DNA of 5,370 bases from Mycobacterium sp. (lineage in GTDB: Bacteria; Actinomycetota; Actinomycetes; Mycobacteriales; Mycobacteriaceae): the NCBI GenBank assembly GCA_018500005.2, contig JAHBAP020000435.1:1-5370 (forward strand), written 5' to 3'. How positions within the stretch are numbered: position 1 is the first letter of the stretch; the number at the start of each line of letters is the position of its first letter. The translations under genes and the position numbers were made by a program. The notes under the pieces were generated by a model. It worked only from the letters and a program-made list of their open reading frames with translations, made no database searches and was not told where the DNA came from. Of this stretch, positions 1-5,370 are shown one piece after another.

Positions 1-645
1 GCACAGGACTTCAAGCGCGTCGGCGACGGCGACAGCGGACCCAACACCGGCGGCATGGGCGCCTACAGCCCGCTGCCCTGGCTTCCCGAGACCGTCACCA
101 CCGCGATCGTGCGGGACGTCGTCGAACCGGTGGCTGCCGAAATGGTTCGGCGGGGCTGTCCGTTCTCCGGACTGCTCTACGCCGGACTCGCGATCACCTC
201 CAACGGCCCGGCGGTAGTCGAATTCAACTGCCGCTTTGGTGATCCAGAGACGCAGGCGGTGCTGGCCCTGCTGGAGTCCCCGCTCGGCGGGATGCTGTAT
301 GCGACCGCGACCGGAACATTGGCTGACTTCCCGCCATTGCAGTGGCAGGATGGCTACGCCGTCACAGTGGTCCTTGCGGCGGAGAACTATCCCGGCAGCC
401 CTCGGATCGGCGATGTCATCACCGGGGGAGAGGCCGCGGGGGTGTTGCACGCCGGGACCGTACGCCGCGACGACGGTGCGGTGGTCTCTGCCGGGGGCCG
501 GGTGTTGTCGGTGGTCGGCACCGGCACCGACCTTGCCGGTGCCCGGGAGTCGGCCTACGCAACGATGTCACGAATCGCTCTGCGCGGCAGTCACTTCCGC
601 GGCGATATCGCCCTTGCCGCCGCGGAGGGACGGATCGCGTTGTGA
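1..645 (+). CDS. purD: Phosphoribosylamine-glycine ligase (GAR synthetase), C-terminal part, 5'-truncated
   Basis: This enzyme joins 5-phosphoribosylamine to glycine using ATP, an early cytoplasmic step of de novo purine synthesis. The reading frame is open from base 1, so the window starts inside the gene. 214 codons are visible of a protein that is usually about 420 residues. The fragment begins in the ATP-grasp domain with the strongly conserved run from [10 protein letters not shown] to [10 protein letters not shown] (fragment residues 4-24). The metal-binding motif [10 protein letters not shown] follows at 74-83, where E74 and N76 are the expected Mg2+ ligands. The C-terminal GARS domain then has AAENYPG, a GDVI segment and HAGT, all typical of PurD. 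The stop is TGA at 643-645 and overlaps the next gene's start. Nothing suggests loss of function in the visible part. The identification is secure; only the N-terminal half is outside the window. Confidence 0.97.
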   Translation, partial: AQDFKRVGDGDSGPNTGGMGAYSPLPWLPETVTTAIVRDVVEPVAAEMVRRGCPFSGLLYAGLAITSNGPAVVEFNCRFGDPETQAVLALLESPLGGMLYATATGTLADFPPLQWQDGYAVTVVLAAENYPGSPRIGDVITGGEAAGVLHAGTVRRDDGAVVSAGGRVLSVVGTGTDLAGARESAYATMSRIALRGSHFRGDIALAAAEGRIAL

Positions 646-1415
646 TGGATCGTGCGACGGCTTTCCGCGATCAACGTGCCGATGTTCTGGCGTTCTGCAC
701 TTCGCTGGGGCCGGCGGACTGGCGAATGAACAGCCGTGCCGAGGGGTGGAGTATCGCCGACGTGGTGGGTCATATGGCCGCCGGATGTCATGCGATGTTC
801 GGCCCCGCGGTGTTGCGGATCATGCGGGCTGCCGATATCGAGCAGACCAATGAGAAGATGGTCGAACTGCGTCGGGAGCGCACCCCGGCCCAGGTTTTGG
901 GCGAATACCGCAGGTGGAGCAGGGTTTTCGCGGCCGCTCTTCCGGCGCTGACGCATAAGCCGCTGGCGCGGTTCGAGTTACCACTGGGGGAGCTGGGCCG
1001 TTTTCCCGCGCGGGTGCTGCCCAGTGCGCTGGTCTTCGACCACCACACCCATCTGTCCCATGACATGGCCCCGGCCCTGGGGAGGGTCGTTCCGGTCCCG
1101 GACGCCAACCGGATGTCAGTGGTGCTGGAGTGGATGATGGCAGTGCTGTCCAACCAGATCCGGTCCGCTCAACCTGCGTGGCTGGACCGCCCGCTCCGGC
1201 TGACCCTGGCCGGCCCGGGCGGCGGCTCCTGGCATATCGACCGGTCCGGTGTCGCCACGGCGTTTCATGCCAGCCCTGCGGCCGAAATAAACGCGCTGGC
1301 AATGGAATTCCCGGAATGGGGCACCCGGCGGGCCGGTTGGCGTGACCGTGACGTCAGCGTCAGCGGCGACACCGACTACGCGTCGGCATTCCTGGACTGG
1401 ATCAATATCGTCTGA
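645..1415 (+). CDS. Maleylpyruvate isomerase (MDMPI)/DinB-fold family protein
   Basis: A 256-residue protein of the actinobacterial mycothiol-dependent maleylpyruvate isomerase-like group, which has an N-terminal DinB-type four-helix bundle and a C-terminal SCP2-like domain. Visible family marks are W27 and the GWSIADVVGHM segment (34-44), whose H43 is the expected first metal ligand. The FDHHTHLSHD segment (131-140) offers D132 and H136 in the spacing of the second and third ligands (ExxxH in characterised enzymes). The C-terminal part, about 160-256, carries the SCP2-like region. Substrate cannot be inferred: most relatives are uncharacterised thiol-transfer or metal proteins, and true maleylpyruvate isomerase activity is unlikely without gentisate-pathway genes nearby. 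I chose ATG 645, which overlaps the purD stop by one base. GTG 642 gives one more residue and lies 11 bases after a GGAGGGA stretch (624-630). The overlap implies cotranscription and translational coupling with purD. Confidence 0.8.
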   Translation: MDRATAFRDQRADVLAFCTSLGPADWRMNSRAEGWSIADVVGHMAAGCHAMFGPAVLRIMRAADIEQTNEKMVELRRERTPAQVLGEYRRWSRVFAAALPALTHKPLARFELPLGELGRFPARVLPSALVFDHHTHLSHDMAPALGRVVPVPDANRMSVVLEWMMAVLSNQIRSAQPAWLDRPLRLTLAGPGGGSWHIDRSGVATAFHASPAAEINALAMEFPEWGTRRAGWRDRDVSVSGDTDYASAFLDWINIV

Positions 1416-1416
1416 C

Positions 1417-2213
1417 TCACGCTGTGACTAGCGTTGCCAGCCAGGCGATCTCGGCGGGCAGCTGCGAACTCCAGTAACTTCCGTCATGCCCCCCGGGCGA
1501 GAAACCGCCCGCGGGCGGGTGCGGCAGTTGGGCGACGAACGCCCTCGTAGCTTCGTAGAACGGGTCGCTGTAACCGCAGTCGATGCGCAGCGGGATCGCG
1601 CCAAGTGCCGGCAGGCCGAAAACATTGTTGGCCGCGTAATCGTCGGCGCCGTCGAACGCCCCGGGAGCGGTCGCCCCCGGTGACAGCCACAGCGCTGGGC
1701 TGACCGCGCAGATGGCGGCGGTTCGGGCCGGACCAAGTCGGGCGCCCAGCAACAGCGCGCCGTAGCCGCCCATCGACCAGCCCATGAAGCCCACCCGTGA
1801 GGTGTCCAGGCCCTTGTCGGCCAGCATCGGGATGAGTTCGTCGAGCACCATGGCGCCTGCGTTCTCACCGGAGGCACGCTGATGCCAGTAACTTCCGCCG
1901 CCGTCGACGGCGGCAGACCGGCGGCGACAGCTGGGGCCAGTCCGCCCTCCACTCCGCCGGCCATCACCGCGGCAGCGCTGCTGCCCTTGCCGTGCAGTGC
2001 GATCACCGGGCGCAGTGGTCCGTCCTGGCCGGGCGGCCGGGCGATTGCCCAGTTGGTCGGGAGGCCACCGCGAGCGGCAGAGGTGAACGTCCCCGTCAGC
2101 ATCGTCGGCTGATCCGCATGAGTGTCAGCAGGCTTGGTCATCGCACCGAGAGCGGCGGCGCCGGCCGCGCCGGCGCCGAGGCGCAGCGCTGCCCGGCGAG
2201 TGATGTTCGGCAT
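1417..2213 (-). pseudogene. Exported esterase (esterase D/mycolyltransferase-like alpha/beta hydrolase, Rv0774c-like), frameshifted
   Basis: Two overlapping minus-strand frames together encode one alpha/beta-hydrolase. The upstream frame starts at ATG 2213 and shows a twin-arginine signal (TRRAALRLGAG, residues 5-15, then an Ala/Gly-rich core). It continues with PVIALHGKGSSAAAVM, the oxyanion-side segment after strand 3, and GLAPAVAAGLPP. From about 1903 homology moves to the other frame: AVDGGGSYWHQRASGENAGA, then MVLDELIPML, the nucleophile elbow GWSMGG (Ser codon 1774-1776), an Asp-containing DCGYSDPFY segment and the His motif GGHDGSYW. The product would be a secreted or cell-surface esterase; M. 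tuberculosis Rv0774c is the likely counterpart, recalled from memory. The joined length is about 265 residues, somewhat shorter than my recollection of about 300 for that protein. The frame change needs 1, 4, 7... or about 16 missing bases, so it is either a real inactivating deletion or an assembly error. The stop at 1417-1419 lies one base from the convergent upstream gene. Confidence 0.85.
1897..1914. repeat. 18-bp perfect GC-rich palindrome at the esterase frameshift
   Basis: GCCGCCGTCGACGGCGGC reads identically on both strands and is centred between 1905 and 1906. It is exactly where coding homology switches frame in the esterase gene. A GCC-repeat palindrome like this can fold into a hairpin, a common place for polymerase slippage, in vivo deletion, or loss of bases during library amplification and assembly. 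It lies within coding sequence, so I do not regard it as an operator. Confidence 0.85.
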
Positions 2214-2322
2214 GACGACATCCTTTCGCACATCTGGCCCCTGGCGTAACACCGCTACCACTTCGGGCAATTCCCCATGTCTCAGGCCGTGCGCTGGCAG
2301 CATTGCCGAGGTGACCGCAGCG
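2214..2322. promoter_or_regulatory. Divergent intergenic region between esterase and TetR genes
   Basis: This 109-bp gap separates the divergent starts of the esterase (ATG at 2213, minus) and the TetR gene (GTG at 2323, plus) and must hold both promoters. On the minus strand, GAAAGGA (complement of 2221-2227) lies 7 bases before the esterase ATG and is a good ribosome binding site. On the plus strand, GAGGTGA (2308-2314) matches the anti-Shine-Dalgarno complement over seven bases and ends 8 bases before GTG 2323. I found no convincing -10/-35 pair and no long palindromic operator; the only symmetric element is the short ACCGC-A-GCGGT (2314-2324). Local TetR-family regulators commonly bind such gaps, so an operator here is plausible but not shown. 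Confidence 0.5.
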
Positions 2323-2910
2323 GTGACGCCGAAGGGAGAGCGACGGCGGTTCGCGCTTGTCCGCGCGGCCGCTGATTTGTTGTGCGAGGGCGGATTCGAG
2401 GCGGTGACCCATCGGGCGGTCGCGGAACGGGCCGGAATTCCGCTGGCCTCGACGACCTACTACTTCTCGTCGTTGGAGGAGTTGATCGAGACCGCCGTCG
2501 ACTATCTGGGTACCGCGGAGGTATCGACATTACGCGAGCGGGTGAAGGCGCTGCCGCGTCGGCGGCGCGGTGCGGAGGCGGCGGCCGAGTTGCTGATCGA
2601 CCTGCTGGCCGGCGAGTACCACCGCGACCAACTGATCTCCCGTTACGAGCGCTACATCGCCTGCGCCCGTCACCCGGCGATGCGCGGGGTCGAGCGGCGT
2701 CTGCTGCAGCAACGGATTGATGCCGTCCAGGAAGCGATGATCCGATCCGGCCGCAACGCCCGGACCGAGTTGATGGCAGCGCTGCTGTACTCCGTCGACG
2801 GCGCGGTGGTTTCGGCGCTCGTCGACGACCGCGATGGGCCGCGGGAAAGTGTTCGTGCAACCCTGGTTGACGTGATCGACGTACTGGCGCCAATCGACCA
2901 ACGGATCTGA
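2323..2910 (+). CDS. TetR-family transcriptional regulator (Rv0775-like)
   Basis: A 195-residue DNA-binding repressor-type protein. The N-terminal TetR domain is clear: helix 1 is RRRFALVRAAADLLCEGGFE (residues 7-26), followed by the helix-turn-helix AVTHRAVAERAGIPLASTTYYF (27-48), with the typical YYFSSLEEL at the end of the recognition helix and start of helix 4. The rest is a helical ligand-binding and dimerisation domain; the ligand cannot be inferred. No ATG lies between the esterase start and the domain. GTG 2323 is preferred because GAGGTGA sits 8 bases upstream. GTG 2311 would add four residues but has no ribosome binding site. The gene is divergent from the esterase gene and ends 2 bp before the SDR gene, which suggests it controls the SDR gene and perhaps the esterase. 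Position and size match my recollection of M. tuberculosis Rv0775 (about 200 residues). Confidence 0.9.
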   Translation: MTPKGERRRFALVRAAADLLCEGGFEAVTHRAVAERAGIPLASTTYYFSSLEELIETAVDYLGTAEVSTLRERVKALPRRRRGAEAAAELLIDLLAGEYHRDQLISRYERYIACARHPAMRGVERRLLQQRIDAVQEAMIRSGRNARTELMAALLYSVDGAVVSALVDDRDGPRESVRATLVDVIDVLAPIDQRI

Positions 2911-2912
2911 GC

Positions 2913-3899
2913 ATGGATCTGCCTGATGTCGCCCGCCCGGTGACCGGGCTCATCGACGGCGTGATGGACCGCGCCCTGGTGCTCGGCTATACCAAGATCG
3001 GCTCCGGTCTGCGACGCCGATGGTGGCCCGACGATCCCGCAGCCGACGCCCTGGTCGGCAAACGGGTCCTCGTGACCGGCGCCACCGCCGGTATCGGTTT
3101 GGAGATGGCCCGGGCCTTCGCCGGACTGGGCGCCACCGTGCACGTGCTCGGTCGCAACGCCGCGAAGGTCCGGCGCTGTGTCGCCGATATCGGCAAGGAG
3201 TATCCCGGCGCCGAAGTGGTGGGCGAGGTGTGCGATGTCTCGGATCTCCAGGCGGTGGCGGACTGGACTGCGGACTTCGCCAGGCGGGTGCCGGCACTGG
3301 ACGGCCTGGTGCACAACGCGGGTCTGATGCCCAAGGACCGGCGCGTCACCAAGCAGGGCCATGAGGTGCAGTTGGCCACCCACATCCTCGGGCCGCATCT
3401 GATGACCGAGCGCCTGCTGCCGTTGTTACGTGCCGCGCGCGGTGCGTCGGTGGTGTTCGTGTCTTCCGGCGGGATGTACAGCACGCCGTTGGTGATCGAC
3501 GACCTCGAGTCCAGTCACGACTACAACGGGGTGCGGACCTACGCGCGTACCAAGCGCATGCAGGTGGTGCTCGCCGACGCGTGGGCGCACCGACTGGCGC
3601 GCACCGACATCAAGGTGGAAAGCATGCACCCGGGCTGGGTGGACACCCCCGGCGTCGCGGAGTACCTACCGCGTTTCCGGGTGATCACCCGACCGCTTCT
3701 GCGTGATCTCGCCGACGGCGCCGACACGGCCGTCTGGCTGGTTGCCACCCGCCCACAGTCCAAACCGGGGCATTTCTGGCACGACCGTGCGCAGCGGCCC
3801 ACCACCTTCGGTTGGCAGCGGCCGGGTAACCCCGCCACGGTCCGGCGGTTCCTGCATCAGGTCAGCGATCTGACGGGGACCTCCAAAGCCTGGGCGTGA
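2913..3899 (+). CDS. Short-chain dehydrogenase/reductase, DHRS12-like
   Basis: A 328-residue NAD(P)-dependent oxidoreductase of the SDR superfamily. An N-terminal extension of about 48 residues precedes the Rossmann fold, which has TGATAGIG (55-62) for cofactor binding, R81 after strand 2 (LGRN, suggesting NADP preference), CDVSD (107-111), HNAG (134-137) and VSSGGMYS (183-190). The YARTK motif supplies Tyr210 and Lys214, and MHPGWVDTPG (238-247) follows. The VSSGGM, YxxxKRxQVVL and SMHPGWxDTPGV pattern resembles the DHRS12 subgroup; substrates of bacterial members are unknown, and lipids or aldehydes are guesses. The position normally holding the catalytic Asn (NxLG) reads HILG (157-160). 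The ATG lies 2 bp after the TetR stop with no clear ribosome binding site, implying translational coupling in a TetR-SDR operon. The last 38 bp overlap the convergent DUF429 gene. Confidence 0.92.
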   Translation: MDLPDVARPVTGLIDGVMDRALVLGYTKIGSGLRRRWWPDDPAADALVGKRVLVTGATAGIGLEMARAFAGLGATVHVLGRNAAKVRRCVADIGKEYPGAEVVGEVCDVSDLQAVADWTADFARRVPALDGLVHNAGLMPKDRRVTKQGHEVQLATHILGPHLMTERLLPLLRAARGASVVFVSSGGMYSTPLVIDDLESSHDYNGVRTYARTKRMQVVLADAWAHRLARTDIKVESMHPGWVDTPGVAEYLPRFRVITRPLLRDLADGADTAVWLVATRPQSKPGHFWHDRAQRPTTFGWQRPGNPATVRRFLHQVSDLTGTSKAWA

Positions 3900-4605
3900 C
3901 GATGCACCCCGACGCCGGGTCTCCGTAGATCGCGATGTCCTGTGGTCGCTTGCTCGCGTACTGAGCGACGTAGGCGCACAACACCGCGTCCACCGGGTCC
4001 TCGGCGCGGCGTAGCTGGGACTTACGGGTGGCGTCGTGGATCGCGGTCCGGAGTGTCGACCAGCCCTCGAACTCGACGGCCAGATCGTCCAGGCCTTCGA
4101 TGAAATCCATGAGCCGCAACAACTCTGCACGTAGCTCGGGGAATTCACGTCCCTGCTTCTGCTTGTACTTCAGCGTCTTGTCGAGTCCGAACAATGCCAC
4201 GCTGGCGGCATGCGGATAGACCTCGAGTGCCTTGCGCGGCGAGGAAGACCGCGGATCGAGGTCGAGTCCCAGGGCGGCGCACAACCGGGCGCCCCGCCCG
4301 CCGTCGGCGAACCAGGCCAGGCCGGTGTTTGCCGGATGCGTCCCGGCGTCGAAGCGGCGGAAGTCGCGATTGAGCGCCGCCTCGCACGGCCGGTTCCCGC
4401 TCGGATTGGTCACCACCAGGGGTGCGTCGATGGCCACCACGCAATCGCCGGCCACATAGGGGCGTAGTTGAGCGAGGACGTCATCGTCGTCCCCAGCGAC
4501 ACCCACGTGGCACAGTGCGCCGGATCCGTCGAGGACGGCCACCCCGGTCGGGCTGCGCCGGCCCCAGGCGAGGTCGACTCCGACGAAGTGCACGGGGGCC
4601 TGCAT
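3862..4605 (-). CDS. DUF429 family protein (predicted RNase H-fold; Rv0776c-like)
   Basis: A 247-residue conserved protein of unknown function. DUF429 proteins are predicted to adopt an RNase H/RuvC-like fold. Candidate acidic residues are visible: D11 in HFVGVDLAWG (7-15), D60 in CVVAIDAPLVV, and D203/D206 in AEDPVDAVLCAYVA. Other family-like segments are NPSGNRPCE (67-75), ALEVYPHA (126-133) and the C-terminal tail with GDPASGCIVTP. No signal peptide or membrane segment is visible, so it should be cytoplasmic. I chose ATG 4605: the upstream ATG at 4644 would run 14 bases into purB on the other strand, and homology begins at APVHFVGVD. There is no ribosome binding site before 4605, but a -10-like TACGGT ends 7 bases upstream, consistent with a leaderless mRNA. 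It is divergent from purB and overlaps the SDR gene tail to tail. Biochemical role is not known to me. Confidence 0.85.
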   Translation of the reverse strand: MQAPVHFVGVDLAWGRRSPTGVAVLDGSGALCHVGVAGDDDDVLAQLRPYVAGDCVVAIDAPLVVTNPSGNRPCEAALNRDFRRFDAGTHPANTGLAWFADGGRGARLCAALGLDLDPRSSSPRKALEVYPHAASVALFGLDKTLKYKQKQGREFPELRAELLRLMDFIEGLDDLAVEFEGWSTLRTAIHDATRKSQLRRAEDPVDAVLCAYVAQYASKRPQDIAIYGDPASGCIVTPRLWRSPSDR

Positions 4606-4612
4606 AGGACAA

Positions 4613-4618
4613 ACCGTA
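4613..4618 (-). promoter_or_regulatory. Candidate -10 element for DUF429 gene (leaderless)
   Basis: Read on the minus strand this is TACGGT, which fits the mycobacterial TANNNT -10 consensus. Seven bases separate it from the A of the DUF429 ATG, the spacing expected when transcription starts at the start codon itself. No recognisable -35 is present, which is common in mycobacteria. The absence of any Shine-Dalgarno sequence supports a leaderless transcript. Confidence 0.5.
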
Positions 4619-4622
4619 AGCT
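4617..4622 (+). promoter_or_regulatory. Candidate -10 element for purB (leaderless)
   Basis: TAAGCT fits TANNNT and lies eight bases before the purB GTG at 4631, slightly long but compatible with transcription starting at or just before the start codon. No Shine-Dalgarno sequence precedes the GTG. This hexamer shares its first two bases with the minus-strand -10 of the DUF429 gene, so the two polymerase sites overlap and could not both be occupied at once. Confidence 0.45.
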
Positions 4623-4630
4623 TTGTCCTC

Positions 4631-5351
4631 GTGACCATCCCCAATGTCCTGGCCAGCCGCTACGCCAGCGCGGAGATGGTCGCCATCTGGTCCCCGGAGG
4701 CCAAGATCCTCGCCGAACGCCGACTGTGGCTGGCGGTGCTGCGTGCTCAGCGTGAACTGGGGGTCGACGTCCCCGAGGCGGCGCTGAGCGACTACGAGCG
4801 GGTCATCGACCAGATCGATCTCGGCTCCATCGCGGCCCGGGAACGGGTGACCCGTCACGACGTCAAGGCGCGCATCGAGGAGTTCAACGCTCTCGCCGGC
4901 CACGAGCACGTGCACAAGGGCATGACCAGCCGCGACCTCACCGAGAACGTCGAGCAGTTGCAGATCAGGCAGTCCCTGGAACTGGTTCACGCCCACGGTG
5001 TGGCGGTCGCGGCCCGGCTGGCCGAACGTGCCGTCGGCTACCGCGACCTGGTGATGGCCGGCCGTAGCCACAACGTCGCCGCGCAGGCCACCACCCTGGG
5101 CAAGCGATTCGCCTCGGCGGCGCAGGAAACCCTCATCGCGCTGACCCGCATCCGGGAGTTGATCGACCGCTATCCGCTGCGCGGCATCAAAGGCCCGATG
5201 GGCACCGGCCAGGACATGCTCGACCTGTTCGACGGCGACGCCGACCGGCTGGCCGAGTTGGAGAGTCGGGTCGCGCAGTTCCTCGGCTTCTCCGCGGTGC
5301 TCGACAGCGTCGGGCAGGTGTATCCGCGATCGCTGGACCACGACGTGCTCT
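4631..5351 (+). CDS. purB: Adenylosuccinate lyase, N-terminal half, 3'-truncated by contig end
   Basis: The enzyme removes fumarate from SAICAR and from adenylosuccinate, two steps of purine synthesis, as a cytoplasmic homotetramer of the fumarase/aspartase superfamily. 240 codons are visible of a protein normally about 470 residues. The start IPNVLASRYASAEM (3-16) is typical of actinobacterial PurB. RHDVKARIEEF (75-85), with H76, and HKGMTSRDLTEN (95-106) form conserved active-site regions. SHNVAAQATTLGKRF (146-160) contains H147, the expected second active-site histidine. GIKGPMGTGQDML (185-197) follows. The flexible signature loop (SSxMPxKxNP) lies beyond the window. GTG 4631 is the start because it opens the conserved N-terminus. 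Genomic sequence probably ends at 5351, because the next 19 bases are adapter; any translation past that is artificial. Confidence 0.97.
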
Positions 5352-5370
5352 CTGTCTCTTATACACATCT
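5352..5370. other. Tn5/Nextera mosaic-end adapter remnant at contig end
   Basis: CTGTCTCTTATACACATCT is an exact 19-base match to the reverse complement of the Tn5 transposase mosaic end used in tagmentation libraries. It sits flush with the end of the window and interrupts purB mid-gene. This is untrimmed sequencing adapter, not a genomic transposon: no transposase or second end is present. A reverse-strand frame starting in it begins with the residues MCIRDR, a known signature of adapter-derived false proteins. Confidence 0.96.

Larger units (their letters stand above)
4606..4629. repeat. Perfect 8-8-8 inverted repeat filling the DUF429-purB gap
   Basis: AGGACAAA (4606-4613) and TTTGTCCT (4622-4629) are exact reverse complements separated by eight bases. 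They occupy 24 of the 25 bases between the two divergent start codons. The left arm touches the DUF429 ATG, and the right arm ends one base before the purB GTG. The symmetry centre is the TA at 4617-4618. It could be an operator for a dimeric regulator, or simply the symmetric body of a bidirectional promoter. Confidence 0.85.

Noticed and set aside
342..644. N-terminal extension of the MDMPI-like protein back to ATG 342
   Set aside because: That stretch is out of frame with, and fully covered by, purD; the translated extension is Arg/Gly-rich with no domain features.
1419..1434. Small inverted repeat ACGCT-N6-AGCGT between convergent genes as a terminator
   Set aside because: The stem is only 5 bp, there is no T-tract, and it lies in the last esterase codons; too weak to call.
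2314..2324. ACCGC-A-GCGGT symmetric element at the TetR start as an operator
   Set aside because: It is short, GC-rich and overlaps the start codon; such an 11-bp match is expected by chance in this composition.
3893..3916. GGCGT/ACGCC repeat after the SDR stop as a bidirectional terminator
   Set aside because: Five-base arms with a 14-base loop and no T-run, inside DUF429 coding sequence.
4481..5368. Long minus-strand open frame antisense to purB
   Set aside because: It is a mirror frame of the high-GC purB gene, begins in the adapter sequence and has no recognisable domain; purB on the plus strand is unmistakable.
5352..5370. Genuine Tn5/IS50 end in the genome
   Set aside because: The sequence is exactly the 19-base engineered mosaic end, flush with the contig end, with no transposase or flanking duplication; adapter read-through explains it.

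Overview
The window looks like chromosomal DNA from a mycobacterium or close relative (Mycolicibacterium, Mycobacterium). It is GC-rich with GC-rich third codon positions, uses GTG starts, and holds genes whose order matches, from memory, the M. tuberculosis purD-Rv0774c-Rv0775-Rv0776c-purB neighbourhood. No mobile element, tRNA, rRNA or CRISPR array is visible. It appears to be the end of a draft contig, because the last 19 bases are the Tn5/Nextera mosaic-end adapter and not genome.

Layout, left to right: (1) the C-terminal half of purD (GAR synthetase, de novo purine synthesis), overlapping the start of (2) a DinB/maleylpyruvate-isomerase-fold protein, both on the plus strand. (3) A minus-strand gene for an exported (probably Tat-dependent) esterase of the esterase D/mycolyltransferase-like family. 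It is broken by a frameshift that sits on an 18-bp perfect palindrome. (4) A short divergent promoter region. (5) A plus-strand TetR-family regulator followed after 2 bp by (6) an SDR oxidoreductase resembling the DHRS12 subfamily. (7) A minus-strand DUF429 (predicted RNase H-fold) protein whose 3' end overlaps the SDR gene by 38 bp. (8) A 25-bp divergent intergenic gap that is almost entirely a perfect 8-8-8 inverted repeat, and (9) the first 240 codons of purB (adenylosuccinate lyase), cut by the contig end.

How the genes relate: purD and purB bracket the block and act in the same purine pathway, but they are not in one operon here because two minus-strand genes lie between them. The TetR and SDR genes look like a two-gene operon that may control itself and the divergent esterase. 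The DUF429/purB pair appears to be driven by two overlapping, mirror-image -10 elements giving leaderless transcripts in both directions. This is the most interesting regulatory feature. The gene content itself is ordinary, and I see no evidence for a new defence, mobile or biosynthetic system.
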